From Allobosea lathyri (GTDB lineage: Bacteria > Pseudomonadota > Alphaproteobacteria > Rhizobiales > Beijerinckiaceae), in NCBI RefSeq assembly GCF_900108245.1, contig NZ_FNUY01000008.1, positions 186,001 through 250,000 on the forward strand: a stretch of 64,000 nucleotides of DNA. Reading direction: 5' to 3'. The translations under genes were made by a program, and so were the position numbers. The notes under the pieces were generated by a model. The model was not told the origin of the DNA and did not search any database. It saw only the letters and a program-made list of their open reading frames with translations. This document shows, piece after piece, positions 44,918 through 53,100 of this stretch (its first letter is position 1; each line of letters starts with the position of its first letter).

Positions 44918-45817
44918 ATGATGAACGATCTGGACCGCATCAAAGCCGAGATCGCCGACAACTTCGACGAAGAACTCGAACTGCAGCTCGAAGAAGAGCG
45001 GATCGACGGCCTCGTTCTGGAAGGTCTTGCTCCGGGCGGTCCTGCGCTGGACCGACGGATCTATTTCCGGGAGCTTTTTCGGCTTCAGCACGAGCTGGTA
45101 CGGCTTCAGGACTGGATCCAGTACAAGAAACTCAAGGTGGTCGTTCTCTTCGAGGGGCGCGACTCCGCTGGCAAGGGCGGCGCCATCAAGCGTGTCACCC
45201 AGCGGCTCAATCCGCGGATATGCCGCGTCGTCGCATTGCCCGCACCGACCGAGCGCGAGCGGCATCAATGGTATTTCCAACGCTATGTGCAGCACTTGCC
45301 CACAGCCGGTGAAATGGTGCTGTTCGACCGCAGCTGGTACAATCGCTCCGGTGTCGAGCGTGTCATGGGCTTCTGTACGCCCGATGAGCTCGAGGAGTTC
45401 TTCCGCTCCGTTCCCGATTTCGAGCACATGCTCGTCCGGTCCGGCATCATCCTGATCAAGTACTGGTTCTCGATCACGGATGAGGAGCAGGAGTTCCGCT
45501 TTCGCATGCGGATCGAGGATCCCCTGAAGCAATGGAAGCTCTCGCCGATGGACATGGAAAGCCGCGTCCATTGGGAAGACTATACCCGCGCCAAGGAAGA
45601 AATGTTCGACCGCACCCATACGGAGCACGCCCCGTGGTGGGTCGTTCAGGCCGTCGACAAGAAGAGGGCGCGGCTCAACTGCATCGCTCACCTGCTCGGC
45701 CAGATTCCCTATGAGAGCGTGCCGAAGCAGGAGATCAGCCTGCCCGAACGTGTGCGCAATCCCGACTACACCCGTCGGACGGTTCCGCCGGAGCTTTACG
45801 TTCCCGAGACCTACTGA
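44918..45817 (+). CDS. ppk2: Polyphosphate kinase 2, class I
   Basis: 299 residues, full length for a single-domain PPK2. Walker A FEGRDSAGKGGAIKRVTQRL (about 79-98) with Walker B-like LFDRSWYNRSGVERVMGF (about 142) and the lid region around KQWKLSPMD. Transfers phosphate between polyphosphate and nucleoside diphosphates, mainly driving nucleotide phosphorylation. An N-terminal acidic helix (DNFDEELELQLEEE) precedes the domain. Start at 44918 or the next ATG at 44921. It is divergent from the alkaline phosphatase operon, so both may respond to phosphate. Confidence 0.95.
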   Translation: MMNDLDRIKAEIADNFDEELELQLEEERIDGLVLEGLAPGGPALDRRIYFRELFRLQHELVRLQDWIQYKKLKVVVLFEGRDSAGKGGAIKRVTQRLNPRICRVVALPAPTERERHQWYFQRYVQHLPTAGEMVLFDRSWYNRSGVERVMGFCTPDELEEFFRSVPDFEHMLVRSGIILIKYWFSITDEEQEFRFRMRIEDPLKQWKLSPMDMESRVHWEDYTRAKEEMFDRTHTEHAPWWVVQAVDKKRARLNCIAHLLGQIPYESVPKQEISLPERVRNPDYTRRTVPPELYVPETY

Positions 45818-45846
45818 GGCTGATCTACTGATCGGCTAAGCGAAAA

Positions 45847-45871
45847 GGCCCGGTCGGAGCGCGACCGGGCC
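45847..45871. terminator. Hairpin terminator after ppk2
   Basis: 9-bp perfect stem GGCCCGGTC / GACCGGGCC with loop GGAGCGC. The run of four A before it gives a T tract on the minus strand, so it may act in both directions or chiefly on minus-strand transcripts. Confidence 0.7.
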
Positions 45872-46006
45872 GAACTGCTTTGCCGGGCCGGCATCGCCCG
45901 GCGTCTCGATGAACCCGAGCATTTCGCGCGCCGCGGCGCCGCGTTAACGGATTACTGACCCAAACAGCCCAGACTCATCTGTGATTCGGCAACAAGTGAG
46001 ATCGAG

Positions 46007-46219
46007 ATGGGTCAAATTCTGCAATTTCGGTTGCCGACGCGCCAAAATGAAGCCAGCAGCGTAGCCAGCCTTGATTTGCTGTCGGCTGTGGACTTTGCCC
46101 TTCGTGATCTTGCCGATATCGCAAGCCACATCACGCTCGATGCGGTCCGCGAGCAGGCCATCGCCTGTCGCCAGATGCTCGAGGAGGCCTATCAGGCGGA
46201 GCTCGACGGGGTGGCCTGA
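46007..46219 (+). CDS. Small hypothetical protein (70 residues)
   Basis: Starts MGQILQFRLPTRQNEASSVA and continues as a mostly alpha-helical, acidic protein (LLSAVDFALRDLADIASHIT, EQAIACRQMLEEAYQAEL). No membrane segment and no family I recognise. The ribosome site is weak (GAGATCGAG). The balanced helical composition speaks for a real gene. Confidence 0.5.
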   Translation: MGQILQFRLPTRQNEASSVASLDLLSAVDFALRDLADIASHITLDAVREQAIACRQMLEEAYQAELDGVA

Positions 46220-46267
46220 CGCGCTGCCAGGGCATCGGCTCGAAAAGTGGGATGCGGTTGTCGCGAT

Positions 46268-46597
46268 TTAGCGAGGCGACAGGGCCGCGTAATAAGCTGC
46301 CAATGCAACGATTTCGCCGGTCGTCATATCCCGCGCCATGAACCGCATCTCCTTGTGAGCGCGCTTTCCTGAGCGGAAGGCCAGCATCTGGTTGACGAGA
46401 TAGCGCTCATTCTGCCCGGCGAGATGCGGCACTTCCGTATCGCGGGCAATGCCGTCATCGCCGTGGCTGGCTGCGCATTGCTCGATGAGCGTCTGGCGCG
46501 GTTCGGCGATGGCGGGGCCCATCAGCACCACCGCGGCAAGTGCAGTCCAACGGAACATCCGAACGCTTGCGGCTCGCGTCGGCGAGAGCTGCCTCAT
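46268..46597 (-). CDS. Class I cytochrome c-like protein with altered haem motif (CAASH)
   Basis: 109 residues with a signal peptide (TALAAVVLMGPAIAEP). Resembles small c-type cytochromes of the cytochrome c553 kind: EQCAASHGDDGIARDTEVPH, LAGQNERYLVNQMLAFRSGK and a Met-rich RFMARDMT. The haem attachment CxxCH appears as CAASH, the second Cys being Ser (AGC in place of TGC, one base change). Such a protein could bind haem by one thioether or not mature. It overlaps the upstream small gene by ATGA-type coupling. Could be a recent inactivation or a sequencing error. Confidence 0.75.
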   Translation of the reverse strand: MRQLSPTRAASVRMFRWTALAAVVLMGPAIAEPRQTLIEQCAASHGDDGIARDTEVPHLAGQNERYLVNQMLAFRSGKRAHKEMRFMARDMTTGEIVALAAYYAALSPR

Positions 46598-46881
46598 CAC
46601 GAGCCGGTTTCGCTCGGTGTTTTCGCGGCGATGAGATGTTCGGCGGTTGCGATCGCGCGTTCCCGTGCGTCGGGGAACGTCATGGCCGCCAGAAGTGCGG
46701 GCACCCAGGGCGGAACCGGCACTTCGTCCTGAAGCCATTCGTGCACGCGCTTGATCCGGCCATTGCAGAACAAATCGGCGAATCGGCCGGCGGTCAGGTT
46801 CACATCGTTCAAGCCGAACTGAAACTGAGCTCCATCGATATGCAGAGCCTTGGATTTTGGTATTTCGAGCCGACGGCTCAT
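46597..46881 (-). CDS. Small hypothetical protein, possibly HTH-like (94 residues)
   Basis: GAAGGAA lies before the ATG at 46881. Composition is helical: LNDVNLTAGRFADLFCNGRI, VHEWLQDEVPVPPWVPALLA and AMTFPDARERAIATAEHLI. The segment RFADLFCNGRIKRVHEWLQD followed by VPPWVPALLAAM resembles the HTH-plus-W/P pattern of small XRE-like regulators (short helix, WLRGE..VP.WV..LL..M), but no strong match can be claimed. Coupled to the downstream cytochrome by overlapping stop and start. Confidence 0.6.
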   Translation of the reverse strand: MSRRLEIPKSKALHIDGAQFQFGLNDVNLTAGRFADLFCNGRIKRVHEWLQDEVPVPPWVPALLAAMTFPDARERAIATAEHLIAAKTPSETGS

Positions 46882-47112
46882 CGTTCTGGTTCCTTCTGTC
46901 CCGGAGTAGGCCCCGCATCTGCTTGGATAGGACTGCGGGTTCCCAGACGTTCCAACCGTGCTCAATAGCATTCTTGTCCCCCAGACAAGAGCGCTGAGGA
47001 CACTCCTGGGGTCGGAACCCTGCAATGCGACGCGCGTGCGGCTCGATTGGCCGTCGATCGCCCCTGGGCTGGTCGGCCTGTCGCCAATGACCAAAAGAGT
47101 CCGCCTCGCCGG

Positions 47113-48426
47113 TCAACCCTGCTGAGCGGTGTCTCGCCGACACACTGACAAACTGTTCAGCGTCACGACTTCCACCCGGTCGCGCCCGGCGCGCTTTGCG
47201 ACATAGAGCGCTCGATCCGCGGCGAGTTGCATCTCGGCCGGATCCAGAGGGCCGGCCCCCGCGCAGACGCCAACCGAGATCGTGATCTTGTCGAGCCCGG
47301 TCTGGAGGGCGCTCCACGGCAAGGAGGCGACCGCCTGCCTGATCCCGGCGGCAAAGCTTCGCGCTTCCTTCAGGCCGGTATTGCTCAGGACGACCCCGAA
47401 TTCCTCCCCGCCGATCCGGGCGACGAGAGCCTTGGCGGCCGGAACGACCGCGGCGATCGCTGCGGCGATGCTGTTCAGGCAGGCGTCGCCTGCGGGATGG
47501 CCGAAGCGGTCGTTGATCGCCTTGAAGTGATCGACATCGACCAGAATGAGGCCCAGCGACTGCTGGCGCGCGGCCTCTAGGGCGAGGGCATCGGCGAACC
47601 GTCGGCGGTTCGCCAGCCCCGTCAGTGCATCGGTCGTCGCCAGGCGCGACAGCTCGGCATTCGCTCGCCGCAGCGCCTCCTGCGCCTCCAGGATCTCCTG
47701 TTGCTGACGCTTGTTGGCGGTGATGTCGGCATGCGTGAAATAGCCAAGCCCGTCATCGGCGTGACGGACGATCACGCGCCGCCAGCGATTGCCGGGAAGC
47801 TCGACCTCGAACGGGGCGCCATCATAGCGGAGCCCATTGCGGATCGTGGCCCGCAGCGCACCGGTTGAGGGGCCAAACCGCCAAGCTTCCGCAATGATCT
47901 CGTCGAGGGTCAAACCGACGATCACGCGATCATGTGGGATGTCGTAGAGGCGGCGAAACTCGGCATTGGTCGCCAGGATGCGGTCGTCGGCGCTGAGAAT
48001 GGTCGCGCCGTCGGGAATATACTCAAGCGCATCGAAGACCGGTGCCGGTTGCCGCGTGGTGGCGCCTTCAAGAACGATCTGCTGCCAGAGGCGCAGGCGG
48101 CTGCCGCCTGGCGCCTCCAGCGAGGAAACGCGAAGGCGGCGGTGCCGGTGCGTGAATTCATAGGGCTGCGTCTGGTTCTGATGCCGGGCAATCCCTTCGG
48201 CGACATAGCGCTCGATCTCGCAAACTTCATCGGCGCCGAGCCGGCCCCGATAGAAGCGCCGCAGATTTTCCGCATAGGGTTCGCCGACATGAACATGGGC
48301 GGCGTGCTCGGGGAAAAATTCGGTGAACGTGCGGTTCCAGGCGGTGGTGCGATGCTCCAGGTCAAATTCGCACGCTGCGATACCAAGCGCGTCAAGAGAG
48401 TCGCATAGGTATGCCGTCAGGATCAT
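47113..48426 (-). CDS. PAS-GGDEF diguanylate cyclase
   Basis: About 437 residues. Two PAS-like sensor segments (AACEFDLEHRTTAWNRTFTE, and FDALEYIPDGATILSADDR about 175-260) are followed by a short coiled coil (QQEILEAQEALRRANAELSR) and a GGDEF domain with DALTGLANRRRF, DVDHFKAINDRFGHPAGD and IGGEEFG as the active-site loop, so it should make cyclic di-GMP. The RxxD inhibitory site normally five residues before GGEEF is absent (PAAK), so product feedback may be missing. ATG at 48426 taken; an upstream start at 48555 is in frame. No membrane segment: cytoplasmic. Confidence 0.9.
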   Translation of the reverse strand: MILTAYLCDSLDALGIAACEFDLEHRTTAWNRTFTEFFPEHAAHVHVGEPYAENLRRFYRGRLGADEVCEIERYVAEGIARHQNQTQPYEFTHRHRRLRVSSLEAPGGSRLRLWQQIVLEGATTRQPAPVFDALEYIPDGATILSADDRILATNAEFRRLYDIPHDRVIVGLTLDEIIAEAWRFGPSTGALRATIRNGLRYDGAPFEVELPGNRWRRVIVRHADDGLGYFTHADITANKRQQQEILEAQEALRRANAELSRLATTDALTGLANRRRFADALALEAARQQSLGLILVDVDHFKAINDRFGHPAGDACLNSIAAAIAAVVPAAKALVARIGGEEFGVVLSNTGLKEARSFAAGIRQAVASLPWSALQTGLDKITISVGVCAGAGPLDPAEMQLAADRALYVAKRAGRDRVEVVTLNSLSVCRRDTAQQG

Positions 48427-48596
48427 ACGTCTTTGGTAGGCGCGGTCTGTTAACAAGACGTATCGGCGGAACGCTGGAATAGAAGGCGGTCGGCCGGACG
48501 TCAGTATCCGCCCAGCGATTTCTGCGTCATGTCGTACCGGAAGCCGCGATCGCAAGCGTTGTCGATCAGTTTTTATTCAAATGGAATCCGGTGCGC

Positions 48597-49373
48597 TCAG
48601 TACTTGATCACGCCAAAGCGCCTGAAGGCATCGTGGATGCGGTCGGCATAGGCGTTGAAGCTCGGATAATCGCCGAGATGGGCCGGACGCGGGCGGGGCA
48701 GCTCGATCGCGATCTCGTCGACGACACGACCGGGCGTCGGCGACATCACCAGCACGCGGTCGGAGAGACCGATCGCTTCATCGATCGAATGGGTGATGAA
48801 GACGACGGTCTTGCCGGTCTCCAGCCAGAGCATTTCGAGGTCGTGGCGGATCTGCGTGCGGGTGATCGCATCGAGCGCACCGAAGGGCTCGTCCATCATC
48901 AGTACGGACGGGTCGTGGATCAGCGCACGCGCGATCGAGACGCGCTGGCGCATGCCGCCCGAAAGCTGCTTGGGATAGCGGTCGACCGCATGGCTGATGC
49001 CGAGTTTGGCGAAAAGCTCGAGTGCCCGTTCGCGCGCCGGACCCAGCGGCAGGCCGCGGATCTCCGCCTGCAGCATGACGTTCTCAAGCGCCGTCCGGAA
49101 TTCCAGCAGCAGATGGTCCTGGAAGACGATGCCGATATCGGTCAGCGGCGAGGTCAGCGCCTTGCCGTTGACGAGAAGCTCGCCCTGGCTGATCGGAATC
49201 AGCCCGGCGGCCATCAGCATGAACGTGCTCTTGCCGCAGCCGGAGGGGCCGATCAGGCTGACGAATTCGCCGCTCTTGATGTTGAGGGTGAGGCCATCGA
49301 CGGCAGTGAAGCCGCCGAAGGTCTTGATCACGCCGCGTCCTTCGATGGAGGCGGCGGAGGTGGCTGGGGTCAT
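48597..49373 (-). CDS. ABC importer ATPase (SsuB/TauB-like)
   Basis: About 258 residues. Walker A GPSGCGKSTFM, Q-loop IVFQDHLLLEF, signature LSGGMRQRVSIARAL, Walker B VLMMDEPFGALD, H-loop ITHS. The LSGGMRQR variant is typical of nitrate/taurine/sulfonate and pyrimidine-precursor importers. ATG at 49373 chosen; an upstream in-frame start would run into the palindromic repeat. Last gene of an iclR-permease-binding protein-ATPase operon. Confidence 0.92.
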   Translation of the reverse strand: MTPATSAASIEGRGVIKTFGGFTAVDGLTLNIKSGEFVSLIGPSGCGKSTFMLMAAGLIPISQGELLVNGKALTSPLTDIGIVFQDHLLLEFRTALENVMLQAEIRGLPLGPARERALELFAKLGISHAVDRYPKQLSGGMRQRVSIARALIHDPSVLMMDEPFGALDAITRTQIRHDLEMLWLETGKTVVFITHSIDEAIGLSDRVLVMSPTPGRVVDEIAIELPRPRPAHLGDYPSFNAYADRIHDAFRRFGVIKY

Positions 49374-49395
49374 AATCGTGTCTTTCGCAGGAAAC

Positions 49396-49509
49396 GCGGT
49401 CATCCCGGGGGACCGAAGGTCCACCCGGGATCCATTCCCCGACCTTTCTGAGAGGCGGTCTGGAATGGATCCCGGGTCTGCGCTTCGCTACGCCCGGGAC
49501 GACGGCGCG
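49396..49509. repeat. Dispersed palindromic intergenic element, copy 3
   Basis: GGTCATCCCGGGGGACC and GGGATCCATTCC face GGAATGGATCCCGGGTCT and CGCCCGGGACGACGG. It sits inside an operon, between binding-protein and ATPase genes. Confidence 0.9.
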
Positions 49510-49543
49510 CTTTGGTTTACCGACGTCGAAACCGGAAGAACTG

Positions 49544-50536
49544 CTACGAACAGGCCGGAGCCGAGGCCGGGAGCAGCTCGGTCGTGTAGTAATCGGTGAT
49601 CGGCTTGTCCTTGGGCAGGCCGAGATATTGCGTCAGCAGGTCGAAGCTTACGGTCCAGTTCTTCTCGGGCACCTTGCCGAGCGAGGCCGCGCCCGGGGCG
49701 CAGAGCAGCTTGTTGACGACATCGAACTGGGCGAGCACCTGCGCCTTCTTCACCGAAGGGAATTGCGCGACGACCGCATCGGCGGCAGCGTCGGGGTTCT
49801 TGCGTGCCGCATCCCAGCCCTGCAGGCTGACTTCGATGAACTTCTTGTAGAGCTCGGCATCGGCCTTGATCTTGTCGTCGCGGGCGATGATCGAGAGGCC
49901 GACGGTGGGCACGCCGACATCGCGGTAGAAGATGTCGCGCACTTTGAAGCCGCGCTCGCGGATCTGGATGGAGTGGAAATCGGCGCCGCCGAGGATCGCG
50001 TCGACCTTCTTCTCGAGCAGAGCGCCGACGAAGGCGCCGGGATCGATATTGATGACGTCGACCTTGCTCTTGTCGATCTGGTTGGTGGCGAGGATCGCGT
50101 CGAGCAGCGTCGTCTGCGCCGTGCCGGGCTGAACCGCGAGCTTCTTGCCGATCAGGTCCTTGGGAGAGCTGATGCCGGTCTCTTCCAGCGAGATGATGGC
50201 GAAGCCATTGGTCTGGAGCACCGGCGCGATGATCTTCACCGGTGCGCCCTTGGTGCGCAGCTGCATCGCGGCGGGCGCGTCGGCAAAGCCGATATCGGTC
50301 TGTCCCGTCGCGACCATCTGCGCGGTCGTGCCCGAGCCCTTGCCTTCTTCGATCGTCAGGTTGATCCCGGCCTTCTCATAGAGGCCGAGCTGCTTGGCCA
50401 TCATGAACCCGGCATTGGGCGCCGCCGCCAGGAAGTTCAGCGTGATCTTCATCGGCTTGCCCGCGCCTTGCGCGAAGGCCGTCGTCGCGCTCAGCGCCAG
50501 CATGGCTGCGGTGGTAATCAGCGTGCGTCTGTTCAT
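49544..50536 (-). CDS. NMT1/SsuA-type ABC substrate-binding protein
   Basis: 330 residues with signal peptide (TTAAMLALSATTAFAQ). Family blocks: ITLNFLAAAPNAGFMMAKQL, GLYEKAGINLTIEEGKGSGT, DIGFADAPAAMQLRTKGAPV and SPKDLIGKKLAVQPGTAQ. These belong to the NMT1/THI5-like group that binds thiamine-pyrimidine precursors, nitrate, sulfonates or aromatic compounds. The substrate is not determinable; the closeness of thiamine genes is suggestive only. Possibly co-expressed with the permease. Confidence 0.92.
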   Translation of the reverse strand: MNRRTLITTAAMLALSATTAFAQGAGKPMKITLNFLAAAPNAGFMMAKQLGLYEKAGINLTIEEGKGSGTTAQMVATGQTDIGFADAPAAMQLRTKGAPVKIIAPVLQTNGFAIISLEETGISSPKDLIGKKLAVQPGTAQTTLLDAILATNQIDKSKVDVINIDPGAFVGALLEKKVDAILGGADFHSIQIRERGFKVRDIFYRDVGVPTVGLSIIARDDKIKADAELYKKFIEVSLQGWDAARKNPDAAADAVVAQFPSVKKAQVLAQFDVVNKLLCAPGAASLGKVPEKNWTVSFDLLTQYLGLPKDKPITDYYTTELLPASAPACS

Positions 50537-50620
50537 GGTGTCCTCCCGAATTCCCGGTTTCTCCGGGTTGATGGTTGCATTCGAATTCAGCCTTCGCGTT
50601 CTGCTTTCGCACGCGCTGCC

Positions 50621-51433
50621 TCAGCTTTTCCGTTGCCAGGGCATCAGCAGCACCTCGAGCCCATCGACGAGGTAGCTGAACAGGATGCCGACGACGCTGA
50701 GCGCGACGAGACAGGCGAAGATCAGCGGCATGTCGAGGAAGCTCGTGCCGCGCAGCAGCAGGTAGCCGAGCCCGGCATTGGCGCCGACGAACTCGCCGAC
50801 GATCGCGCCCGTCGCGGCAAAGACGGCCGAGACCTTGAGGCCGGAAAAGATATAGGTCAGCGCCGCCGGCACGCGGACATAGCGGAAGGTCTGCCAGGCC
50901 GACGCGCCCATCGAGCGGGTCAGATAGAGCACGCGCTCGTCCAGCGCCCTGAAACCCGTCATGCTCGCGACCAGCGTCGGGAAGAAGCAGAGCAGGAAGG
51001 TCAGCAACACCTTCGGAAACAGGCCGAATCCGAACCAGACCACGAAAAGCGGCGCGATCGCGATTTTCGGCACGAGTTGGAAGAACACGATGACCGGATA
51101 GATCGCCTTCTCCAGGATCTTCACGGAGACGATGATGTAGCCGAGCGGGATCGAGATCACCGCCGCCATCAGGAAGCCGAGGACGATCTCGTTGCCGGTC
51201 ACCAGCGTGTGCTGGAAGATCAGCGCCCGGTCCGTCCAGAGCCTTTCGAAAAAGGCGCTTGGCACGGGCAGGATGTATTCGGGGATGCCCGCCAGAGGCA
51301 CGAGCCATTCCCAGGCCAGCAGCAGGACGGCGAAGCTCGCCAGCGGCCAGGCGATTGCCGAAAACCATTCGCGCGCCTTGTTGGGCTGGGCTGCGCTGAC
51401 GGGATGGGGAGCGATGGCGGTCTCGCCGGTCAT
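50621..51433 (-). CDS. ABC importer permease (SsuC/TauC-like)
   Basis: 270 residues with about six membrane segments and the BPD signature EFVGANAGLGYLLLRG. N-terminal LASFAVLLLAWEWLVPLAGI. The ATG overlaps the iclR stop codon (ATGA), coupling import to its regulator. Partner of the binding protein and the ATPase. Confidence 0.92.
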   Translation of the reverse strand: MTGETAIAPHPVSAAQPNKAREWFSAIAWPLASFAVLLLAWEWLVPLAGIPEYILPVPSAFFERLWTDRALIFQHTLVTGNEIVLGFLMAAVISIPLGYIIVSVKILEKAIYPVIVFFQLVPKIAIAPLFVVWFGFGLFPKVLLTFLLCFFPTLVASMTGFRALDERVLYLTRSMGASAWQTFRYVRVPAALTYIFSGLKVSAVFAATGAIVGEFVGANAGLGYLLLRGTSFLDMPLIFACLVALSVVGILFSYLVDGLEVLLMPWQRKS

Positions 51434-52281
51434 GCCGGAGTTCCTGCTTGAAATGTCGAATGCGGTTGGTCGTTGAGGGCCGGCGCCTGCAGCTTCTGGA
51501 TCTGCCGGCGGCGCAGCGGCCAGATTTCGGCCATCTCGCGCGCGGCCTTGCGCAAGGCGTCTGCGATCACCGGGCGCCTGTCCTCATGCATGCGGGGCAG
51601 GGGGCCGGCGACACTCAGCGTGCCGGCGACCGGCGCGTCCGGTTCGGTGCTGGATCGGAACGTCGTCGCCATGGCGACCGTGCCGATCTCGCCCTCCTCG
51701 ACGGCGAGCGCGATGCCGCGCTGGCGTGTCTCGGCGAGATGGGCGCGCAGCGTATCGACATCGCCCAGCGCGTTGGGGCCGGTGCGCCCCTCGGCGCCGA
51801 AGCCGCGTGCGCAGACGATGCGCAGCGCCTCGGCTTCCGGAAGCGAAGCGAGCCAGGCCTTTCCGGTCGCGGTCGCATGCAGGACGATGGCTGTTCCCAT
51901 CGGCGGCTCGTAGCGAAGTCCCGCTGTTGCGCCCTGGGCCCGGGCGATCCAGACGAGGGTTTCGCCTTCGATAATGGCCAGGCGGCAATATTCGCGGGTG
52001 TCGCGGGCAAGCCGGTCGAGCACGATCTGCCCGGCATCGGGCAGGCCGCGCTGGTCGAGATCGCGAAAGGCGAGCTGCGAAAGCTTGAGCGTCAGAGCAT
52101 AGGCGCCTGAACTGCTGTCCTGGGCGACGAAGCCGCGCTCGGTCAATGTCGCCAGCAGGCGGTGCGTGGCGCTGAAGGGGAGATCGAGACGTTCGGCGAG
52201 CAGGCTGAGATCGACGCCATCGGGCTCCCCCGACAACGCCTCCAGCACCTTCAATGCCCGCTCCACCGCTGCGATCGTCAC
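51430..52281 (-). CDS. IclR-family transcriptional regulator
   Basis: About 283 residues. Starts at a GTG at 52281 (VTIAAVERALKVLEALSGE) with GGCGGAG before it; winged helix at about 8-70 (LLAERLDLPFSATHRLLATL) and the IclR effector domain afterwards. Overlaps the permease gene. The intergenic palindrome at 52308-52324 lies 27 bases upstream and is a good operator candidate that could control both this operon and the divergent gene at 52402. Confidence 0.92.
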   Translation of the reverse strand: MTIAAVERALKVLEALSGEPDGVDLSLLAERLDLPFSATHRLLATLTERGFVAQDSSSGAYALTLKLSQLAFRDLDQRGLPDAGQIVLDRLARDTREYCRLAIIEGETLVWIARAQGATAGLRYEPPMGTAIVLHATATGKAWLASLPEAEALRIVCARGFGAEGRTGPNALGDVDTLRAHLAETRQRGIALAVEEGEIGTVAMATTFRSSTEPDAPVAGTLSVAGPLPRMHEDRRPVIADALRKAAREMAEIWPLRRRQIQKLQAPALNDQPHSTFQAGTPA

Positions 52282-52307
52282 CAGCTCCGCCCTGTCGTTT
52301 TTTATTT

Positions 52308-52324
52308 TTGGAAATGATTTCCAA
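52308..52324. promoter_or_regulatory. Perfect 17-bp palindrome, likely IclR operator
   Basis: TTGGAAATGATTTCCAA: two 8-base arms with a single-base centre, in the 120-bp gap between the iclR and EthD-like start codons. IclR proteins typically bind such AT-rich inverted repeats. Confidence 0.6.
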
Positions 52325-52401
52325 TTCAGAATTTCATTTCGTATATGTGCCGGCAGAGGCGGAGTCAACGCGCCTCGGCAGGGAAGGTCGGGGGAGAGCG
52401 C

Positions 52402-53100
52402 ATGAGCTTGGCGGGCGAGGGAGCGGTCGCGATCTGGCATGACATCGCGCCGGAGGGCCGGGAGGATTTCTATGCCTGGCACGGGCATGAACACATGCCC
52501 GAACGTGTGGGGATTCCCGGTTTCCTGCGCGGCCGCCGCTATGTCGCGATCGAGGCCGATCTCGAATTCTTCAACCTCTACGAGGCCCTGAGCGTCGAAA
52601 CGCTGAAGAGCCAGGACTATACCGCCCGCGTCAACGCGCCGACGCCCTGGACGCTCTCGGCCGTGAAGCATTTCCGGTCTGTCGCTCGCTCGATCTGCCG
52701 CGTCGCCCACAGCGCGGGACCGGCGCAAGGCGGCTTGATCGCGACGCTGCGCTACGATGTGTCCGATGAGGCCGGCGCGGCTCACAAGGACACTTTGCTG
52801 CGCCAGACCATTCCCGATCTGCTGGCCAGGCCCGGCGTAGCGGGTGTCCATCTGCTCACCGCCGATGCGCAGGCCAGTGGTGTCGCGACCGCCGAGCAGA
52901 AGGCGCGTGGCGTCGCCAATGCCGTTCCCCGCTGGGTGCTGCTGGTCGAGGGCTGGGGCGATGAGGAGGCCTTCGTGGCATTGGCCAAGGCTGAACTCTC
53001 GGCCGCAAAGCTCGATGTGATTGGTGGGGAGGGACCCTATTCGCTTGGCCTCTATCGTCATCAGGTCACCCGCACCAAGACGGCCTGGAGCGCCGGCTGA
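52402..53100 (+). CDS. EthD/dimeric alpha-beta barrel-like hypothetical protein
   Basis: 232 residues. WHDIAPEGREDFYAWHGHEH followed by MPERVGIPGFLRGRRY resembles the EthD/antibiotic-monooxygenase-like barrel (YxxxHxPExxxxPGFLRGRRY); a second similar half follows (LIATLRYDVSDE, GVAGVHLL). GGGGGAG stands before the ATG. It overlaps the SDR start (TGATG), so the pair is a unit opposite the IclR operon. Probably a small enzyme of a catabolic path. No specific reaction can be claimed. Confidence 0.75.
   Translation: MSLAGEGAVAIWHDIAPEGREDFYAWHGHEHMPERVGIPGFLRGRRYVAIEADLEFFNLYEALSVETLKSQDYTARVNAPTPWTLSAVKHFRSVARSICRVAHSAGPAQGGLIATLRYDVSDEAGAAHKDTLLRQTIPDLLARPGVAGVHLLTADAQASGVATAEQKARGVANAVPRWVLLVEGWGDEEAFVALAKAELSAAKLDVIGGEGPYSLGLYRHQVTRTKTAWSAG

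Noticed and set aside
46598..47317. 5' extension of the cytochrome reading frame
   Set aside because: Residues before the ATG at 46597 are antisense-like and overlap another coupled gene; the signal peptide starts at 46597.
49628..51451. 607-codon plus-strand frame opposite the ABC importer genes
   Set aside because: Arg/Glu/Asp-rich translation typical of GC shadow; covers three real genes on the other strand.
52282..53061. 5' extension of the iclR frame
   Set aside because: Runs through the operator palindrome and antisense of the EthD-like gene; the IclR domain starts at the GTG at 52281.
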